Assembly (NCBI GenBank): GCA_949498985.1
Contig: CATECQ010000002.1
Coordinates: forward strand, 1 to 56,429
Direction: 5' to 3'
Length of the DNA: 56,429 nucleotides
DNA from: Glaciecola sp. HTCC2999
GTDB taxonomy: Bacteria > Pseudomonadota > Gammaproteobacteria > Enterobacterales > Alteromonadaceae
Below the pieces are notes generated by a model. It saw nothing but the letters and a program-made list of their open reading frames with translations, ran no database searches and was not told where the DNA came from. The position numbers and the translations under genes are program-made. Each line of letters begins with the position of its first letter. Positions within the stretch are counted from its first letter, which is position 1. Shown here in pieces: positions 18,157 through 27,031 of the stretch.

Positions 18157-19110
18157 TTAATATTTACCGATAAATCGAATTATTTCATCTGCTGTTTGTT
18201 GTGGAGCCTCAAGCATCGGCATATGCCCTAAATCATCCCAGATAACAGTGACAGTCTTGGCTTTATCTTGCCATATTTGCGCACAAGAGATATGAATAAT
18301 GTCATCCAGACCTCCCCACAACATTAATATTGGACACTCAATATTAGCAAGTTTATCGTCGAGCACATGATCCAGGTTGAAAAAATCTTGATAAATATGG
18401 ACCAGCTCAGGTTTTCTCTTCACATATTCGTTAGCTTTAAATAGCTTAACAGATTTAGGGAAAAAGGGCGGTTTTGCCATGGTTAGTTTAAAAAAATCAT
18501 CAAATTGTTCTGGAGAATCCATAAAAAATGGATTTCGGCCTTGCATCGCAATAGATTGTAGAGTGCTCGGTCTTGGGGGGGTAACGCCTGCAGGATCAAC
18601 ACAAATTATAGATGCTGTGTGATGTGGGAAATCTAAAGCAAATTGTGCAGCTAGAAAGCCTCCCATTGAATTTCCTGCCAGATGTACCTCTTGTAAATCC
18701 AATGCACTGATAAACTCATAAAGTCGCTGTGACTGTGCCGGTATAGAATAGTCTGCATCCACTTGATACCCTGTTTGTCCATGCCCGGGTAAATCTAACA
18801 ATATAACATGATAATGTTTACCCAACTGATTAGCACAACGTAACCATACGGAATGGTCTGCACTAAAGCCATGTAACAATATTAACGTGGGTTTGGTTAT
18901 TTTGTCTTTGCCTCGACTTCTCTTTTTGTAACGAGCGTTTGATAAATAATAATAATTACATTGTTTAATCCGTCGTTGTTGCGGTGTAAATCCATACAAA
19001 CTTGATTCTATGGTACTAGATAAACGCAGTATGTAGCCGCCAAACTCAGCTGGATAATACAACGCACCAAATAGGATCATACCCACAATAATAATGAAAA
19101 AAATTGTCAT
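18157..19110 (-). CDS. Alpha/beta hydrolase
   Basis: A 317-aa alpha/beta hydrolase with an N-terminal membrane helix (about 3-20). The motif LLHGFSADHSVW is the oxyanion region, GNSMGG is the nucleophile elbow with the catalytic Ser, and LGHMPMLEAP near the C-terminus supplies the His. It probably cleaves an ester or lactone. It follows the SDR by nine bases and the monooxygenase upstream, so the three may act in order: oxygen insertion, redox change, ester or lactone hydrolysis. The substrate is unknown. Confidence 0.86.
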   Translation of the reverse strand: MTIFFIIIVGMILFGALYYPAEFGGYILRLSSTIESSLYGFTPQQRRIKQCNYYYLSNARYKKRSRGKDKITKPTLILLHGFSADHSVWLRCANQLGKHYHVILLDLPGHGQTGYQVDADYSIPAQSQRLYEFISALDLQEVHLAGNSMGGFLAAQFALDFPHHTASIICVDPAGVTPPRPSTLQSIAMQGRNPFFMDSPEQFDDFFKLTMAKPPFFPKSVKLFKANEYVKRKPELVHIYQDFFNLDHVLDDKLANIECPILMLWGGLDDIIHISCAQIWQDKAKTVTVIWDDLGHMPMLEAPQQTADEIIRFIGKY

Positions 19111-19119
19111 AGGTGACTC

Positions 19120-19962
19120 CTATTGAAAGCCTTTATGGTCAGGGGAATATTCGTTTTTGTCTACCAGTGCTAATCCTTTAGCAATGATTTTTTTCAATTG
19201 CTTAAGTGGTAATAATTTTGACAACCAGTAGGTTTTTTGAGCGTGGTTTCCGTAAATAATTCTTGGATTATTTTTCACTACATCATCTAAGACAACTTGA
19301 CACATTTCGTCACTTGGTGTGGTTAGAAATTTATGTTTAAACTTGGCTGTTTTTTGAGAACGGGCAATATCAGTATCAACACCACCTGGGTGAACTAAAT
19401 GCACCTGAACTTGTGGATATACATGTGCCAGTTCTACCATTAATGCTTCAGTATAACCCCTTACTGCAAATTTACTTGCACAGTAGTCAGAGGCATTTGG
19501 CGTTCCAATAAAGCCAAAGATACTCGAAATATTTACGATGCTTGCCCAGTCTTGTTTCACTAATAAAGGAATAAAACATCGACAACCATAGACAACACCA
19601 TAAAAATTAACATCCATGGTTTGTTTAATTTGTGTCTCCATACTGGCCCAAAATGGCTGCGCAGCGCCTTCAATACCCGCATTGTTAATAAGCATATGAC
19701 AGCCACCAAACTGTGCTAATGCTAAATCTTTAAATTGTTGCCAATGCTCTGGTTGACTGACATCCATAATCATTGAAGCAACCTTTTGATTTCTGTTTAA
19801 TGCATTAACTAGGGCAATCGTTTCATTCAGACCTTCTTCATCAACATCACTGAGCAACAACTTTGCTCCTTGTTGAGCTAGTAACGTAGCGTAACTTCGC
19901 CCCATACCCGAGGCAGCCCCTGTAATGGCGATAATTTTTTCGTGATAAAAAGACATTGTCAT
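19120..19962 (-). CDS. Short-chain dehydrogenase/reductase
   Basis: A 280-aa classical SDR. The cofactor motif TGAASGMG is near residue 14, NNAG is in the middle, and the catalytic Ser plus YCASK are near residues 145-162. An Asp after beta-strand 2 (LLLSDVDEEGL) favours NAD(H) over NADP(H). It lies between a flavin monooxygenase and an alpha/beta hydrolase with gaps of 16 and 9 bases. The neighbouring genes suggest oxidation or reduction of a lipid-like alcohol or ketone, but this is inference. Confidence 0.9.
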   Translation of the reverse strand: MTMSFYHEKIIAITGAASGMGRSYATLLAQQGAKLLLSDVDEEGLNETIALVNALNRNQKVASMIMDVSQPEHWQQFKDLALAQFGGCHMLINNAGIEGAAQPFWASMETQIKQTMDVNFYGVVYGCRCFIPLLVKQDWASIVNISSIFGFIGTPNASDYCASKFAVRGYTEALMVELAHVYPQVQVHLVHPGGVDTDIARSQKTAKFKHKFLTTPSDEMCQVVLDDVVKNNPRIIYGNHAQKTYWLSKLLPLKQLKKIIAKGLALVDKNEYSPDHKGFQ

Positions 19963-19978
19963 TGTTATACCTTAATTA

Positions 19979-21448
19979 TTATTGTATGTCGTGGTCACTT
20001 AACTTAAAGCGTTGGCACATTCGTTTAAAAACAAAAGAAAAACCTGGAAACATGGCTATTACCTTACCAGATGCACTTTTATACCAACTGTTACAACCAC
20101 CAGTATGCCAGACTGTTCGAGTCATTTCTTTGTGTACCATGTTGGTATATCTAGTTTCTGCTGATTGGGTTGGCTGAATGGTTGTTTTGTTATGCGCAGT
20201 AACATAATTAATAGCTTGCATGATGTAGTGCATCTGCGCTTCTATCACAAATATCGCACTGGTATGCCCAATACCCGTATTAGGTCCAGTGACAATAAAA
20301 TAATTGGGAAAATCGGGCACACAGGTACCTAAATAAGCTCGTGGGTAATCAGACCAAACTTGACTCAATTGAGTCCCGTTTTTCCCAGTTACAGGATAGG
20401 AAATTAATCCATCAGTTGCATCATAACCTGTAGAATAAATAATAACGTCAAGATCTAATGATGTCCCATCTTCAGTATCAATCCCTGACGGTGTAATCGT
20501 TTTAATGCCATTATCTTTAGCAAATAAACTCACATGTTTTCGGGATATAGCAGGATAGTAGGTATTGGATAAAATAATACGTTTGCAGCCAATGGTAAAA
20601 TCAGGGGTCAGTTTTTTACGTAATTCTAGATCAGCAACTTGATTTTTGAGTTGTTTACGAGCTGGTCCTCCCGCAAACAAGTTCAACACCCATTTTGAAT
20701 ATTTAAAACCTATAACACGGGTTTCTAATCCCCAATAAATAGCATTACGCAACAGGCTATATACCCATTTTATGCCTAATAATTTCTGAACCCAAGTTGA
20801 GAATTTAATATCTGGGCGCGGTATTATCCAGTGAGCAGAACGTTGAAATACAGCTAGTGTCCTGACCTCATCGACAATGGCTGGAATAATTTGTGCTGCA
20901 GAGGCTCCACTTCCGATGATGGCGACTTTTTTATCTTTTAATGAAAAATCATCGGGCCAATTATTGGTATGAAAACTGACTCCAGTAAATTTGTTCTTGC
21001 CTGGGAAATCGGGGATGACAGGCATTGATAGGGGACCTGTAGCATTAATAATAAACCGAGTAGTTATCGCTGGCTGATTTTGTATATTGATCTGCCAATG
21101 CTGTTTATCTTCATCCCAATGAGCATCAACTACTTCGTGATTTAATTTTACGTGTGCGTGTAAATTAAAGGTATTAAAGACGGATTTCGTATATTGAGCC
21201 AACTCAGGCTGAGTAACGAACATCTGAGACCACTGATATGGCAAGTTTGAAAGTGAATATAACGGTGACTGTACATCTACAGCTGCCCCAGGATAACGAT
21301 TTTGTAGCCATGTCCCGCCGGCAAAACTTCGACGTTCTAACATTACAAAATCATGAATAGCTTGTTTTTTAAGATTAATTGCTGCAGCTTGTCCACCAAA
21401 GCCACTGCCGATGACAACTACTTGGAAATTGTGTGAGTTAATCACCAT
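19979..21448 (-). CDS. Flavin-containing monooxygenase (Baeyer-Villiger type)
   Basis: A 489-aa FAD/NADPH monooxygenase. Two Rossmann motifs are present: VVIGSGFGGQAA at the N-terminus for FAD and VAIIGSGASAAQ in the middle for NADPH. Between them FTGVSFHTNNW fits the Baeyer-Villiger fingerprint FxGxxxHxxxW. Such enzymes insert oxygen next to a ketone to form an ester, or oxygenate N and S atoms. It is the first gene of a four-gene string (monooxygenase, SDR, hydrolase, antiporter). The context favours ketone-to-ester chemistry followed by ester hydrolysis. Confidence 0.9.
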   Translation of the reverse strand: MVINSHNFQVVVIGSGFGGQAAAINLKKQAIHDFVMLERRSFAGGTWLQNRYPGAAVDVQSPLYSLSNLPYQWSQMFVTQPELAQYTKSVFNTFNLHAHVKLNHEVVDAHWDEDKQHWQINIQNQPAITTRFIINATGPLSMPVIPDFPGKNKFTGVSFHTNNWPDDFSLKDKKVAIIGSGASAAQIIPAIVDEVRTLAVFQRSAHWIIPRPDIKFSTWVQKLLGIKWVYSLLRNAIYWGLETRVIGFKYSKWVLNLFAGGPARKQLKNQVADLELRKKLTPDFTIGCKRIILSNTYYPAISRKHVSLFAKDNGIKTITPSGIDTEDGTSLDLDVIIYSTGYDATDGLISYPVTGKNGTQLSQVWSDYPRAYLGTCVPDFPNYFIVTGPNTGIGHTSAIFVIEAQMHYIMQAINYVTAHNKTTIQPTQSAETRYTNMVHKEMTRTVWHTGGCNSWYKSASGKVIAMFPGFSFVFKRMCQRFKLSDHDIQ

Positions 21449-21573
21449 TCATCCTTATTGTTATTATTTGTTATACATCATTGCAATACAACTTTTTAAC
21501 ATTAATTGTACGAATAGAAAAGAGATGAAAATAAATAACGATTAAAGATTTATCTTTATGCGTAAACACAAAT

Positions 21574-22344
21574 TTATTTTTTAGGGGTAAAAGTGGCGAT
21601 AGCGAGGGCTCCAGTCACCAAAACACATCCAATAACAACAATACTTGCAGTAGCATTGATTTGTCCATATAGAGAAAACCTAATCATTTCGACACAATAG
21701 GTAAAAGGATTATATTGACAGATCCAGTATAACAACAAACTGGATTCTTGAATTTTCCATAATGGATATAGTGCACTAGACATAAAAAACATTGGAAAAA
21801 TCACAAAATTCATGACACCTGCGAAATTTTCAAGCTGCTTAATGAAATTGGATAAAATCAAACCTAATGCCCCTAAGAAGAACGCACTTAAAAACACGCT
21901 AGGGATAGCATATAAAAATCCCAACCAAGGAATGTCCACATTGACCAGATGTGCTAATAATAAAAAAATAACGACTTGGATTAGTGATAGACAGGCCGCA
22001 GCAATCAGTTTACTGAATAAGAGAAAACTTTTGGGTATTGGGCTCATTAATAATATTTTCATACTACCCATTTCTCTATCATAGACCATTGATAGTGAAG
22101 TCTGCATAGAATTAAATAAGACAATCATCGCGCACAGACCCGGGACGATATATTCCTGGTACAGAATATAGCTTTCATAAGGAGGCATGATTGATACACC
22201 CAGTGCACTTCTAAATCCGGCTGCAAACACAACTAACCACAGTAAAGGTCTAACGAGCGCGCTTAACAAACGAGAACGTTGTTGAAAAAAACGTAAAATT
22301 TCACGACTCAGTATTGCCCAAAAACAGATAAAATATCGTGTCAT
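21574..22344 (-). CDS. pedC: ABC-2 type permease of the PQQ-alcohol system (PedC-like)
   Basis: A 256-aa ABC-2 type membrane subunit with about six helices. It is the last gene of a four-gene set (substrate-binding protein, beta-propeller, ATPase, permease) that matches the composition and order of P. putida pedA1A2BC. That system is linked in the literature to lanthanide-dependent growth. The ABC-2 fold is more usual in exporters, so the direction of transport is not obvious from the sequence. Its ATG overlaps the ATPase stop by one base. Assignment rests on fold, gene order and the adjacent DYD-type alcohol dehydrogenase. Confidence 0.83.
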   Translation of the reverse strand: MTRYFICFWAILSREILRFFQQRSRLLSALVRPLLWLVVFAAGFRSALGVSIMPPYESYILYQEYIVPGLCAMIVLFNSMQTSLSMVYDREMGSMKILLMSPIPKSFLLFSKLIAAACLSLIQVVIFLLLAHLVNVDIPWLGFLYAIPSVFLSAFFLGALGLILSNFIKQLENFAGVMNFVIFPMFFMSSALYPLWKIQESSLLLYWICQYNPFTYCVEMIRFSLYGQINATASIVVIGCVLVTGALAIATFTPKK

Positions 22345-23072
22345 TATATGAGTCCTTCAGGCTGAGTTAGAAAGCGGTATAAATCAAACACATTCTCTTG
22401 ATGGTAATGATGAAGTAGTTGTTCACATTTTCCATTTGTGATTAATTGACCTTGATTAAGAATGAATAAGGCGTCTTCATTTTTAACTTCATCCATTAAG
22501 TGTGTTGTCCATAAAACAGTTAATGAACGAGATTGTGCTAATGCTCGAATATGTTCAATAATGAGTTTTCGACTATCAACATCTAGCCCCACAGTCGCCT
22601 CATCAAGTAATAAGAAGTCCGGATTGTGGATCATGCATCGTGCTATTTCCACTCGGCGTCGATGGCCTTCATTAAGTGAACGGATCTTATCATCTAATCT
22701 ATCTAATAAAGCTAAACTTGTTAATATTGGTGTGATATTTTCGATAACACGTTTGGCTGATAATCCATGTAATGCACCAAAGTAAGTGAGATTCTGTTTG
22801 ACACTTAGATCGAGGTCTAATGTCGTTTGTTGAAAAACTACACCAATTTTAGCCATAACATCCCGCTGATGAGTCGTAATATCAAGAGAATCATACGTTA
22901 ACATGCCATTTTGTAATGGACGTTGCGCTGTCAGAAGGCTTAACAATGTACTTTTACCTGCACCATTGGGCCCCAGTATGACATTAAATCCCGGCATTAA
23001 ATTAAGTGACACGCTATCTAGCGCTAACTTGCCTCGAAATTGATAACTAACATCGCTAATATTTATAGACAT
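22344..23072 (-). CDS. pedB: ABC ATPase of the PQQ-alcohol system (PedB-like)
   Basis: A 242-aa ABC ATP-binding subunit. Walker A GPNGAGKST is near residue 34, the Q-loop is VFQQTTLD, the signature is LNEGHRRRVEIAR (degenerate from LSGGQ), and Walker B is LLLDEATVGLD, followed by the H-loop WTTHLMDE. The altered signature LNEGHRRR is a useful marker of this subgroup, annotated as the ATP-binding protein of the PQQ-dependent alcohol dehydrogenase system. It pairs with the permease by a one-base overlap. Confidence 0.87.
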   Translation of the reverse strand: MSINISDVSYQFRGKLALDSVSLNLMPGFNVILGPNGAGKSTLLSLLTAQRPLQNGMLTYDSLDITTHQRDVMAKIGVVFQQTTLDLDLSVKQNLTYFGALHGLSAKRVIENITPILTSLALLDRLDDKIRSLNEGHRRRVEIARCMIHNPDFLLLDEATVGLDVDSRKLIIEHIRALAQSRSLTVLWTTHLMDEVKNEDALFILNQGQLITNGKCEQLLHHYHQENVFDLYRFLTQPEGLI

Positions 23073-23081
23073 GTAATTCTC

Positions 23082-24092
23082 TTAATTAACCTGTTTAACG
23101 GCGACGCCCCAGGGATAGCGACCCACTTTTATCGATTTAATCGTTTTTAAATTATTGGTATCAATTACACTGATATCACCACTAATCCCGTTAGTGGTTA
23201 ATAATAAGGATTCGTCGGCGTTAAACGCTAACTGCCACACGCGTCGACCGACGAGTAAATATTTTTCTACAGCCATAGTCTCAGTGTTGACGACAGCTAC
23301 ATGATTACTCGGTCCTAGCGCAATAAACGCAAGAGGTTTTGATTCCATGAGTACAATTCCCACGGGCTGAATTCTATCGCTATGAATTCCTCGAATGGTA
23401 AAAGTTATTTCGTGCTTAACACTTTGATCATCTACATTGAAAACAGTTAATTGACCGCCTATTTCAGACGTCACCCAGAGCTCTTTATTATCCTGTGTGA
23501 ACATGGCTGCTCGAGGACGAGCGCCGACTAAGCTATTGGCATAGTTTTCATTAGTTTTTGTATCAATCCAATGTACCATATTAGTTGTTTCTGAGGTCAC
23601 AATCATTTTTGATCCGTCAGGTGATACAGCTAACCCTTCTGGTTCCACCCCAACATCTATTTGAGTAATGACTTGTTGGCTGGGAATATCGATAACGGTA
23701 AGGAGTGCATCATCTTCATTGGCAGTATAAATAGTCGTACCGTTAGGGTGTAAAGCAATGGTTTCGGGATCTTCACCTGATGGCAATTCACCAATAATTT
23801 GATCACTCGCCATATCAAGTATTTGGATCCTATCAATATCGCTAGCACAAATATAAGCAAGACTTTGATCATGGTTAAAGATAAAACCTCGTGGACGGTC
23901 GCCCACAGATATCTCTTTGACAACACTAAAGTCATCAAGGTCAACAACGGATATAGAATTATCTTTTTCGTTGGTCACATATGCGAGCTCTTTTGCTATA
24001 ACATTAGAGGTAATGATACACATTACACTCACAACAGCCATGGACTTAATCAGTTGATTAAAGATGTGAGGACATCCTGAACGTTTAGACAT
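23082..24092 (-). CDS. pedA2: PQQ-catabolism-associated YVTN beta-propeller protein (PedA2-like)
   Basis: A 336-aa exported beta-propeller with a signal peptide (about 1-30) and six to seven YVTN-type blades (ELAYVTNEKDNSISVVDLDD, IYTANEDDALLTVID and similar). It matches the family named PQQ-dependent catabolism-associated beta-propeller protein. In Pseudomonas the homologue is part of the PedA1A2BC system. It should lie in the periplasm and may bind a small ligand or cofactor. It is nine bases before the ATPase gene and 43 bases after the binding-protein gene. Confidence 0.88.
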   Translation of the reverse strand: MSKRSGCPHIFNQLIKSMAVVSVMCIITSNVIAKELAYVTNEKDNSISVVDLDDFSVVKEISVGDRPRGFIFNHDQSLAYICASDIDRIQILDMASDQIIGELPSGEDPETIALHPNGTTIYTANEDDALLTVIDIPSQQVITQIDVGVEPEGLAVSPDGSKMIVTSETTNMVHWIDTKTNENYANSLVGARPRAAMFTQDNKELWVTSEIGGQLTVFNVDDQSVKHEITFTIRGIHSDRIQPVGIVLMESKPLAFIALGPSNHVAVVNTETMAVEKYLLVGRRVWQLAFNADESLLLTTNGISGDISVIDTNNLKTIKSIKVGRYPWGVAVKQVN

Positions 24093-24135
24093 ATCTATTC
24101 CTTAAAAACGCTGTATTAGTAATATATTAGCAGTG

Positions 24136-25335
24136 TTACTGACACACTTCTCGACGGTCAAACCCTAGAGTATCAAGTTCTGATATAGGATGCATAAAGC
24201 CGGTTTGAGGAGCTCGCGCAACTAAACCCAAGGGATGGGTTAACTCAATTGGCATACGTAGCTGCCCGTTAAAATCACGAAAAGTTAGCTTGCGTCCTTT
24301 GTAAGCCGCTAATTGAAACTGTTCACTGCGCATGTATGTTGCTAAATCTAGGGCATCTATCCCTTTAGTTTGCTGTACAGCATATGCAATAGACCTTACA
24401 GCAACGTATGCATCAAAATCAGCCTGTTCCATATAACGTTGGTGTAAGTCATTAAAACGATTTTGTAACTGTTTTGCACCCCATTGTTCAATACTTGGAT
24501 GCCAGGTATCAGCGACTAGGCCGGCGGTGCCAACTACAGGGCGGGGATAAAAAGTATTATATGGGACATATTGACCAAATTGTTGATGAACATCAGCAAC
24601 AACGACAACATCATAGGGTGTCGATGTTTGTGTAAATAAAGGAATATCTTGACTGACTGTACGGCGTAAATCAGTATTAAATGTCCATTTTTTTTCAGTG
24701 GTAATGTTAATTTTATATCGCTTTGCTGTCCGCTTAAATGAATTAACCCAATCACTATCCTCTAGCGTATCCCCATCAATCAAAAATATATTACTCAGGC
24801 GCTTAGACAGCAACCATTGACCTAATGCATCCGTTATTTGTGCAAAGCTAGGTGTAGTATGAAACAGAGATGAACTACAAATTTCTTGTCTAAGTGCATT
24901 ATCACGGTTTGAAACATTAATAATTAATGCGGGTTGGGTTAAGGTGCCATTGTAACGAACTAATGATCTCAACATAGCACTATCCAGATCGACTAATAGC
25001 AGCTGATTATTCAAATCATAGTTAGACCAATTTATAGGAGAATCATTCGGAAAATCAGGAAGTTTCAGAGTGCTAAATGCAAATTGCTGACGAAGAAATT
25101 TACCCGTGGTATTACTATCTGCTACACCCAGTTCAATACCTGCAACACCTGCATTCGATGGTGGAGTCAATAATGGATTAGTGTAATAGTTAGCTTCATT
25201 CTCTTGGAATAAATAGATGATATTAACTTGCAAAGGCTGTGCGTTTGCCAATATGGGATACGGTAGAATTATTAACAAGCAAATGAAAAAAATGTTTGAA
25301 AAACAGAGTTTTACTAATGGATAAATTACGTTCAT
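24136..25335 (-). CDS. pedA1: Periplasmic binding protein of the PQQ-alcohol ABC system (PedA1-like)
   Basis: A protein of about 399 residues with a long signal peptide ending near ILANA. The fold looks like a type I periplasmic binding protein (Leu/Ile/Val-binding type), for example DGDTLEDSDWVNSFKRTAKR and AYVAVRSIAYAVQQT. It matches the family annotated as the substrate-binding protein of the PQQ-dependent alcohol dehydrogenase system. I prefer the ATG at 25335, since the signal peptide begins there; a TTG at 25377 would add 14 residues. It is the first gene of a leftward operon and is divergent from the cytochrome gene. Confidence 0.85.
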   Translation of the reverse strand: MNVIYPLVKLCFSNIFFICLLIILPYPILANAQPLQVNIIYLFQENEANYYTNPLLTPPSNAGVAGIELGVADSNTTGKFLRQQFAFSTLKLPDFPNDSPINWSNYDLNNQLLLVDLDSAMLRSLVRYNGTLTQPALIINVSNRDNALRQEICSSSLFHTTPSFAQITDALGQWLLSKRLSNIFLIDGDTLEDSDWVNSFKRTAKRYKINITTEKKWTFNTDLRRTVSQDIPLFTQTSTPYDVVVVADVHQQFGQYVPYNTFYPRPVVGTAGLVADTWHPSIEQWGAKQLQNRFNDLHQRYMEQADFDAYVAVRSIAYAVQQTKGIDALDLATYMRSEQFQLAAYKGRKLTFRDFNGQLRMPIELTHPLGLVARAPQTGFMHPISELDTLGFDRREVCQ

Positions 25336-25411
25336 ATATAGATGTTCTACAAAATACAACAGTGTCTTTTTTAACAAAAATTTATATATTTAGCATTACA
25401 ATTATCATAAT

Positions 25412-25428
25412 TCATACTAAAGGAGGGG
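25412..25428 (+). promoter_or_regulatory. Degenerate copy of the island motif before pedF
   Basis: TCATACTAAAGGAGG matches 11 of 15 positions of TCCTACTTTGGGAGG, the reverse complement of the 28933 site. It lies in the divergent promoter region of pedF and the pedA1 operon. It also doubles as a strong ribosome site for a tiny ORF, so the regulatory reading is less certain than for the other copies. Confidence 0.35.
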
Positions 25429-25433
25429 AAGAT

Positions 25434-25505
25434 GTGACGCTAAAGTCGAATTATTTGTTAAAGGTAGGTTATGTATATTACTCGAAGATTAATTTAATTT
25501 ACTAA
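25434..25505 (+). CDS. Possible 23-aa leader peptide before pedF
   Basis: A GTG start preceded at five bases by AAAGGAGGGG, an unusually strong ribosome site for this window. It encodes MTLKSNYLLKVGYVYYSKIN plus three residues and stops 12 bases before the cytochrome gene. It is not PqqA: the Glu-x3-Tyr pair is missing. It may be a short leader that aids translation of the cytochrome gene, or a chance ORF; the ribosome site is the only strong support. Confidence 0.3.
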   Translation: MTLKSNYLLKVGYVYYSKINLIY

Positions 25506-25517
25506 TAGGGTACAAAC

Positions 25518-25952
25518 ATGAAATTAGCGACTAAGTTAGGAGCATTCGCATTAGGATTAGCACTCTCGGGTCATACACTCGCACATGGACCGGTTACTCC
25601 TCAAGCTATAGATAGCTCATCATTACCTCAATTAGGTGAAGAATGGGCCGAGACTAATCCTTATAGGGAAGTTGAGGGAGAAATGAAAACAGAAATTTTG
25701 CGTGTAGGTGCCTCAGCTTATAATCAAAACTGTGCTCGTTGTCACGGACTTGAGGCAATTAGTGGTGGTATTGCACCAGATTTACGTTATCTAGCTGCAG
25801 ATTATGATGGTGATGAGTGGTATGTGTACCGAGTTGTCAATGGTGCTGTTAGAAACGGAGCCGTTTATATGCCTAAAATGACTGAGCATTTGTCGCAAGA
25901 AGCGCTTTGGGCAGTGCGTTCATTTGTGGAATCTGTAGCACCAGAGCAATAA
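25518..25952 (+). CDS. pedF: Cytochrome c-550, electron acceptor of the quinoprotein (PedF-like)
   Basis: A 144-aa exported monohaem cytochrome c. A signal peptide ends near residue 22 (LAHG). The haem site CARCHG is at residues 72-77, and YMPKMTEHL near the C-terminus offers the axial Met. It fits the PedF/cytochrome c-550 group that accepts electrons from PQQ alcohol dehydrogenases. It is followed after four bases by the XoxJ-like gene and then the dehydrogenase. Electrons from this cytochrome could enter the cbb3 oxidase encoded 12 kb away, though that link is inference. Confidence 0.88.
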   Translation: MKLATKLGAFALGLALSGHTLAHGPVTPQAIDSSSLPQLGEEWAETNPYREVEGEMKTEILRVGASAYNQNCARCHGLEAISGGIAPDLRYLAADYDGDEWYVYRVVNGAVRNGAVYMPKMTEHLSQEALWAVRSFVESVAPEQ

Positions 25953-25956
25953 TCCA

Positions 25957-26841
25957 TTGCGCATCTTAGCTATAATTATCAGTGTGTGGTGCTTGTCATT
26001 CTTTGCTCAAGCACGCTCACTCGATGATATTATTGAATCTAAGTATATTGTTATTGCTGTATACAACGATTATCTTCCTTTTTCTGCCAAAGTTGCAGGT
26101 AAGCCTGTCGGTATTGATGTCGAAATAGCATCTGAAATTGCTGCATCATTAAACGTTGAATTACGTCTTAAATGGATGACTGCAGATGAAAGCTCAGAAG
26201 ACGATTTACGCAATAATTTATGGAAAGGGCACTTTCTGGATAAAACTAAAGCCGATCTAATGTTACGAGTTCCTTATGATAAGGACTATAAACTTAAACG
26301 CGATGATGTTGGTTTACTAGTTCACGAACAAGTTCACATGTTTGCTCCCTATCATACCGAAACTTGGAAAATCGTGTTTGATACGAGTCGTTTAGAAGCT
26401 GTGCCTACCATGGCTTTATTCCAATACCATCCTATTGGTGTCGAAATAGATTCTATTCCACAGTTTTATTTGATGTCTGCCTTTCGAGGTAGTATGCGTA
26501 AAAATACACGGCAATTTAATACGTTAGATTTGGCTGTTCAAGGCATGGTTAATGCTGAAGTTGACGCAGTTATGGGCCTACGGTCTCAAATCACGTCATT
26601 ACATCACCAGTTACAAAGTTCAGCCTCACCAAAATCATCACAGTATCAACTCGCTAACAATGCTTTCCCGTTATTAGGCAAACAAAAATGGGATATTGGC
26701 ATGGCAGTGCATACTGATTTTCGAGCTCTAGGTTACAGCGTAGGTGATATCGTTTTTGCCATGATCGATGATGGTCGAATGGCCAATATTTTTGCTAAAC
26801 ATCATGCTCACTTTGAAATTCCTACTTACTATTCCAAATAA
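25957..26841 (+). CDS. Quinoprotein-associated periplasmic protein (MxaJ/XoxJ-like)
   Basis: A 294-aa exported protein of the family 3 solute-binding fold with a signal peptide (about 1-19). It matches the group annotated as quinoprotein dehydrogenase-associated putative ABC transporter substrate-binding protein, which includes MxaJ and XoxJ. XoxJ is proposed to activate or assemble the dehydrogenase with its cytochrome rather than to feed a transporter. The start is a TTG at 25957, four bases after the cytochrome stop, with no closer ATG. No transporter genes of family 3 lie nearby, consistent with an assembly role. Confidence 0.82.
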   Translation: MRILAIIISVWCLSFFAQARSLDDIIESKYIVIAVYNDYLPFSAKVAGKPVGIDVEIASEIAASLNVELRLKWMTADESSEDDLRNNLWKGHFLDKTKADLMLRVPYDKDYKLKRDDVGLLVHEQVHMFAPYHTETWKIVFDTSRLEAVPTMALFQYHPIGVEIDSIPQFYLMSAFRGSMRKNTRQFNTLDLAVQGMVNAEVDAVMGLRSQITSLHHQLQSSASPKSSQYQLANNAFPLLGKQKWDIGMAVHTDFRALGYSVGDIVFAMIDDGRMANIFAKHHAHFEIPTYYSK

Positions 26842-26938
26842 TTCTCCACAATGGTAGCTATACATTTTCTCATCCTAATGGATGAAAAAATTCAGACCAG
26901 GGTGTGATAGGTTTCAATCCTTTACCGATTTATGATGA

Positions 26939-26988
26939 GCATTAACTTGGCATTAACATATTGATACACGTTGTTAATGGCATTTAAT
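26939..26988 (+). promoter_or_regulatory. Candidate promoter and activator repeats of the alcohol dehydrogenase
   Basis: A -35 TTGATA (26961-26966) and -10 TTTAAT (26983-26988) are spaced 16 bp. Just upstream, GCATTAAC occurs twice in direct orientation (26939-26946 and 26950-26957), 11 bp apart. An inverted partial copy GTTAATG follows at 26973-26979. One-turn spacing beside the -35 fits a dimeric activator site. The binder is unknown; the LuxR-type regulator at 36635 is a candidate. Confidence 0.5.
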
Positions 26989-27031
26989 AGAAACACGTGT
27001 ATAGACAATAAACTTTCATGAGGAAATGAGA

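Noticed and set aside
25434-25505. The small ORF as PqqA, the PQQ precursor peptide
   Set aside because: PqqA carries a conserved Glu-x3-Tyr pair. It is missing here and no pqqB-E genes follow.
26865-26889. Hairpin TCATCC/GGATGA after the XoxJ-like gene as a terminator
   Set aside because: The plus-strand hairpin is followed by A residues, not T residues, and the XoxJ-like and dehydrogenase genes point the same way. It may be an RNA processing site but there is no support for termination.
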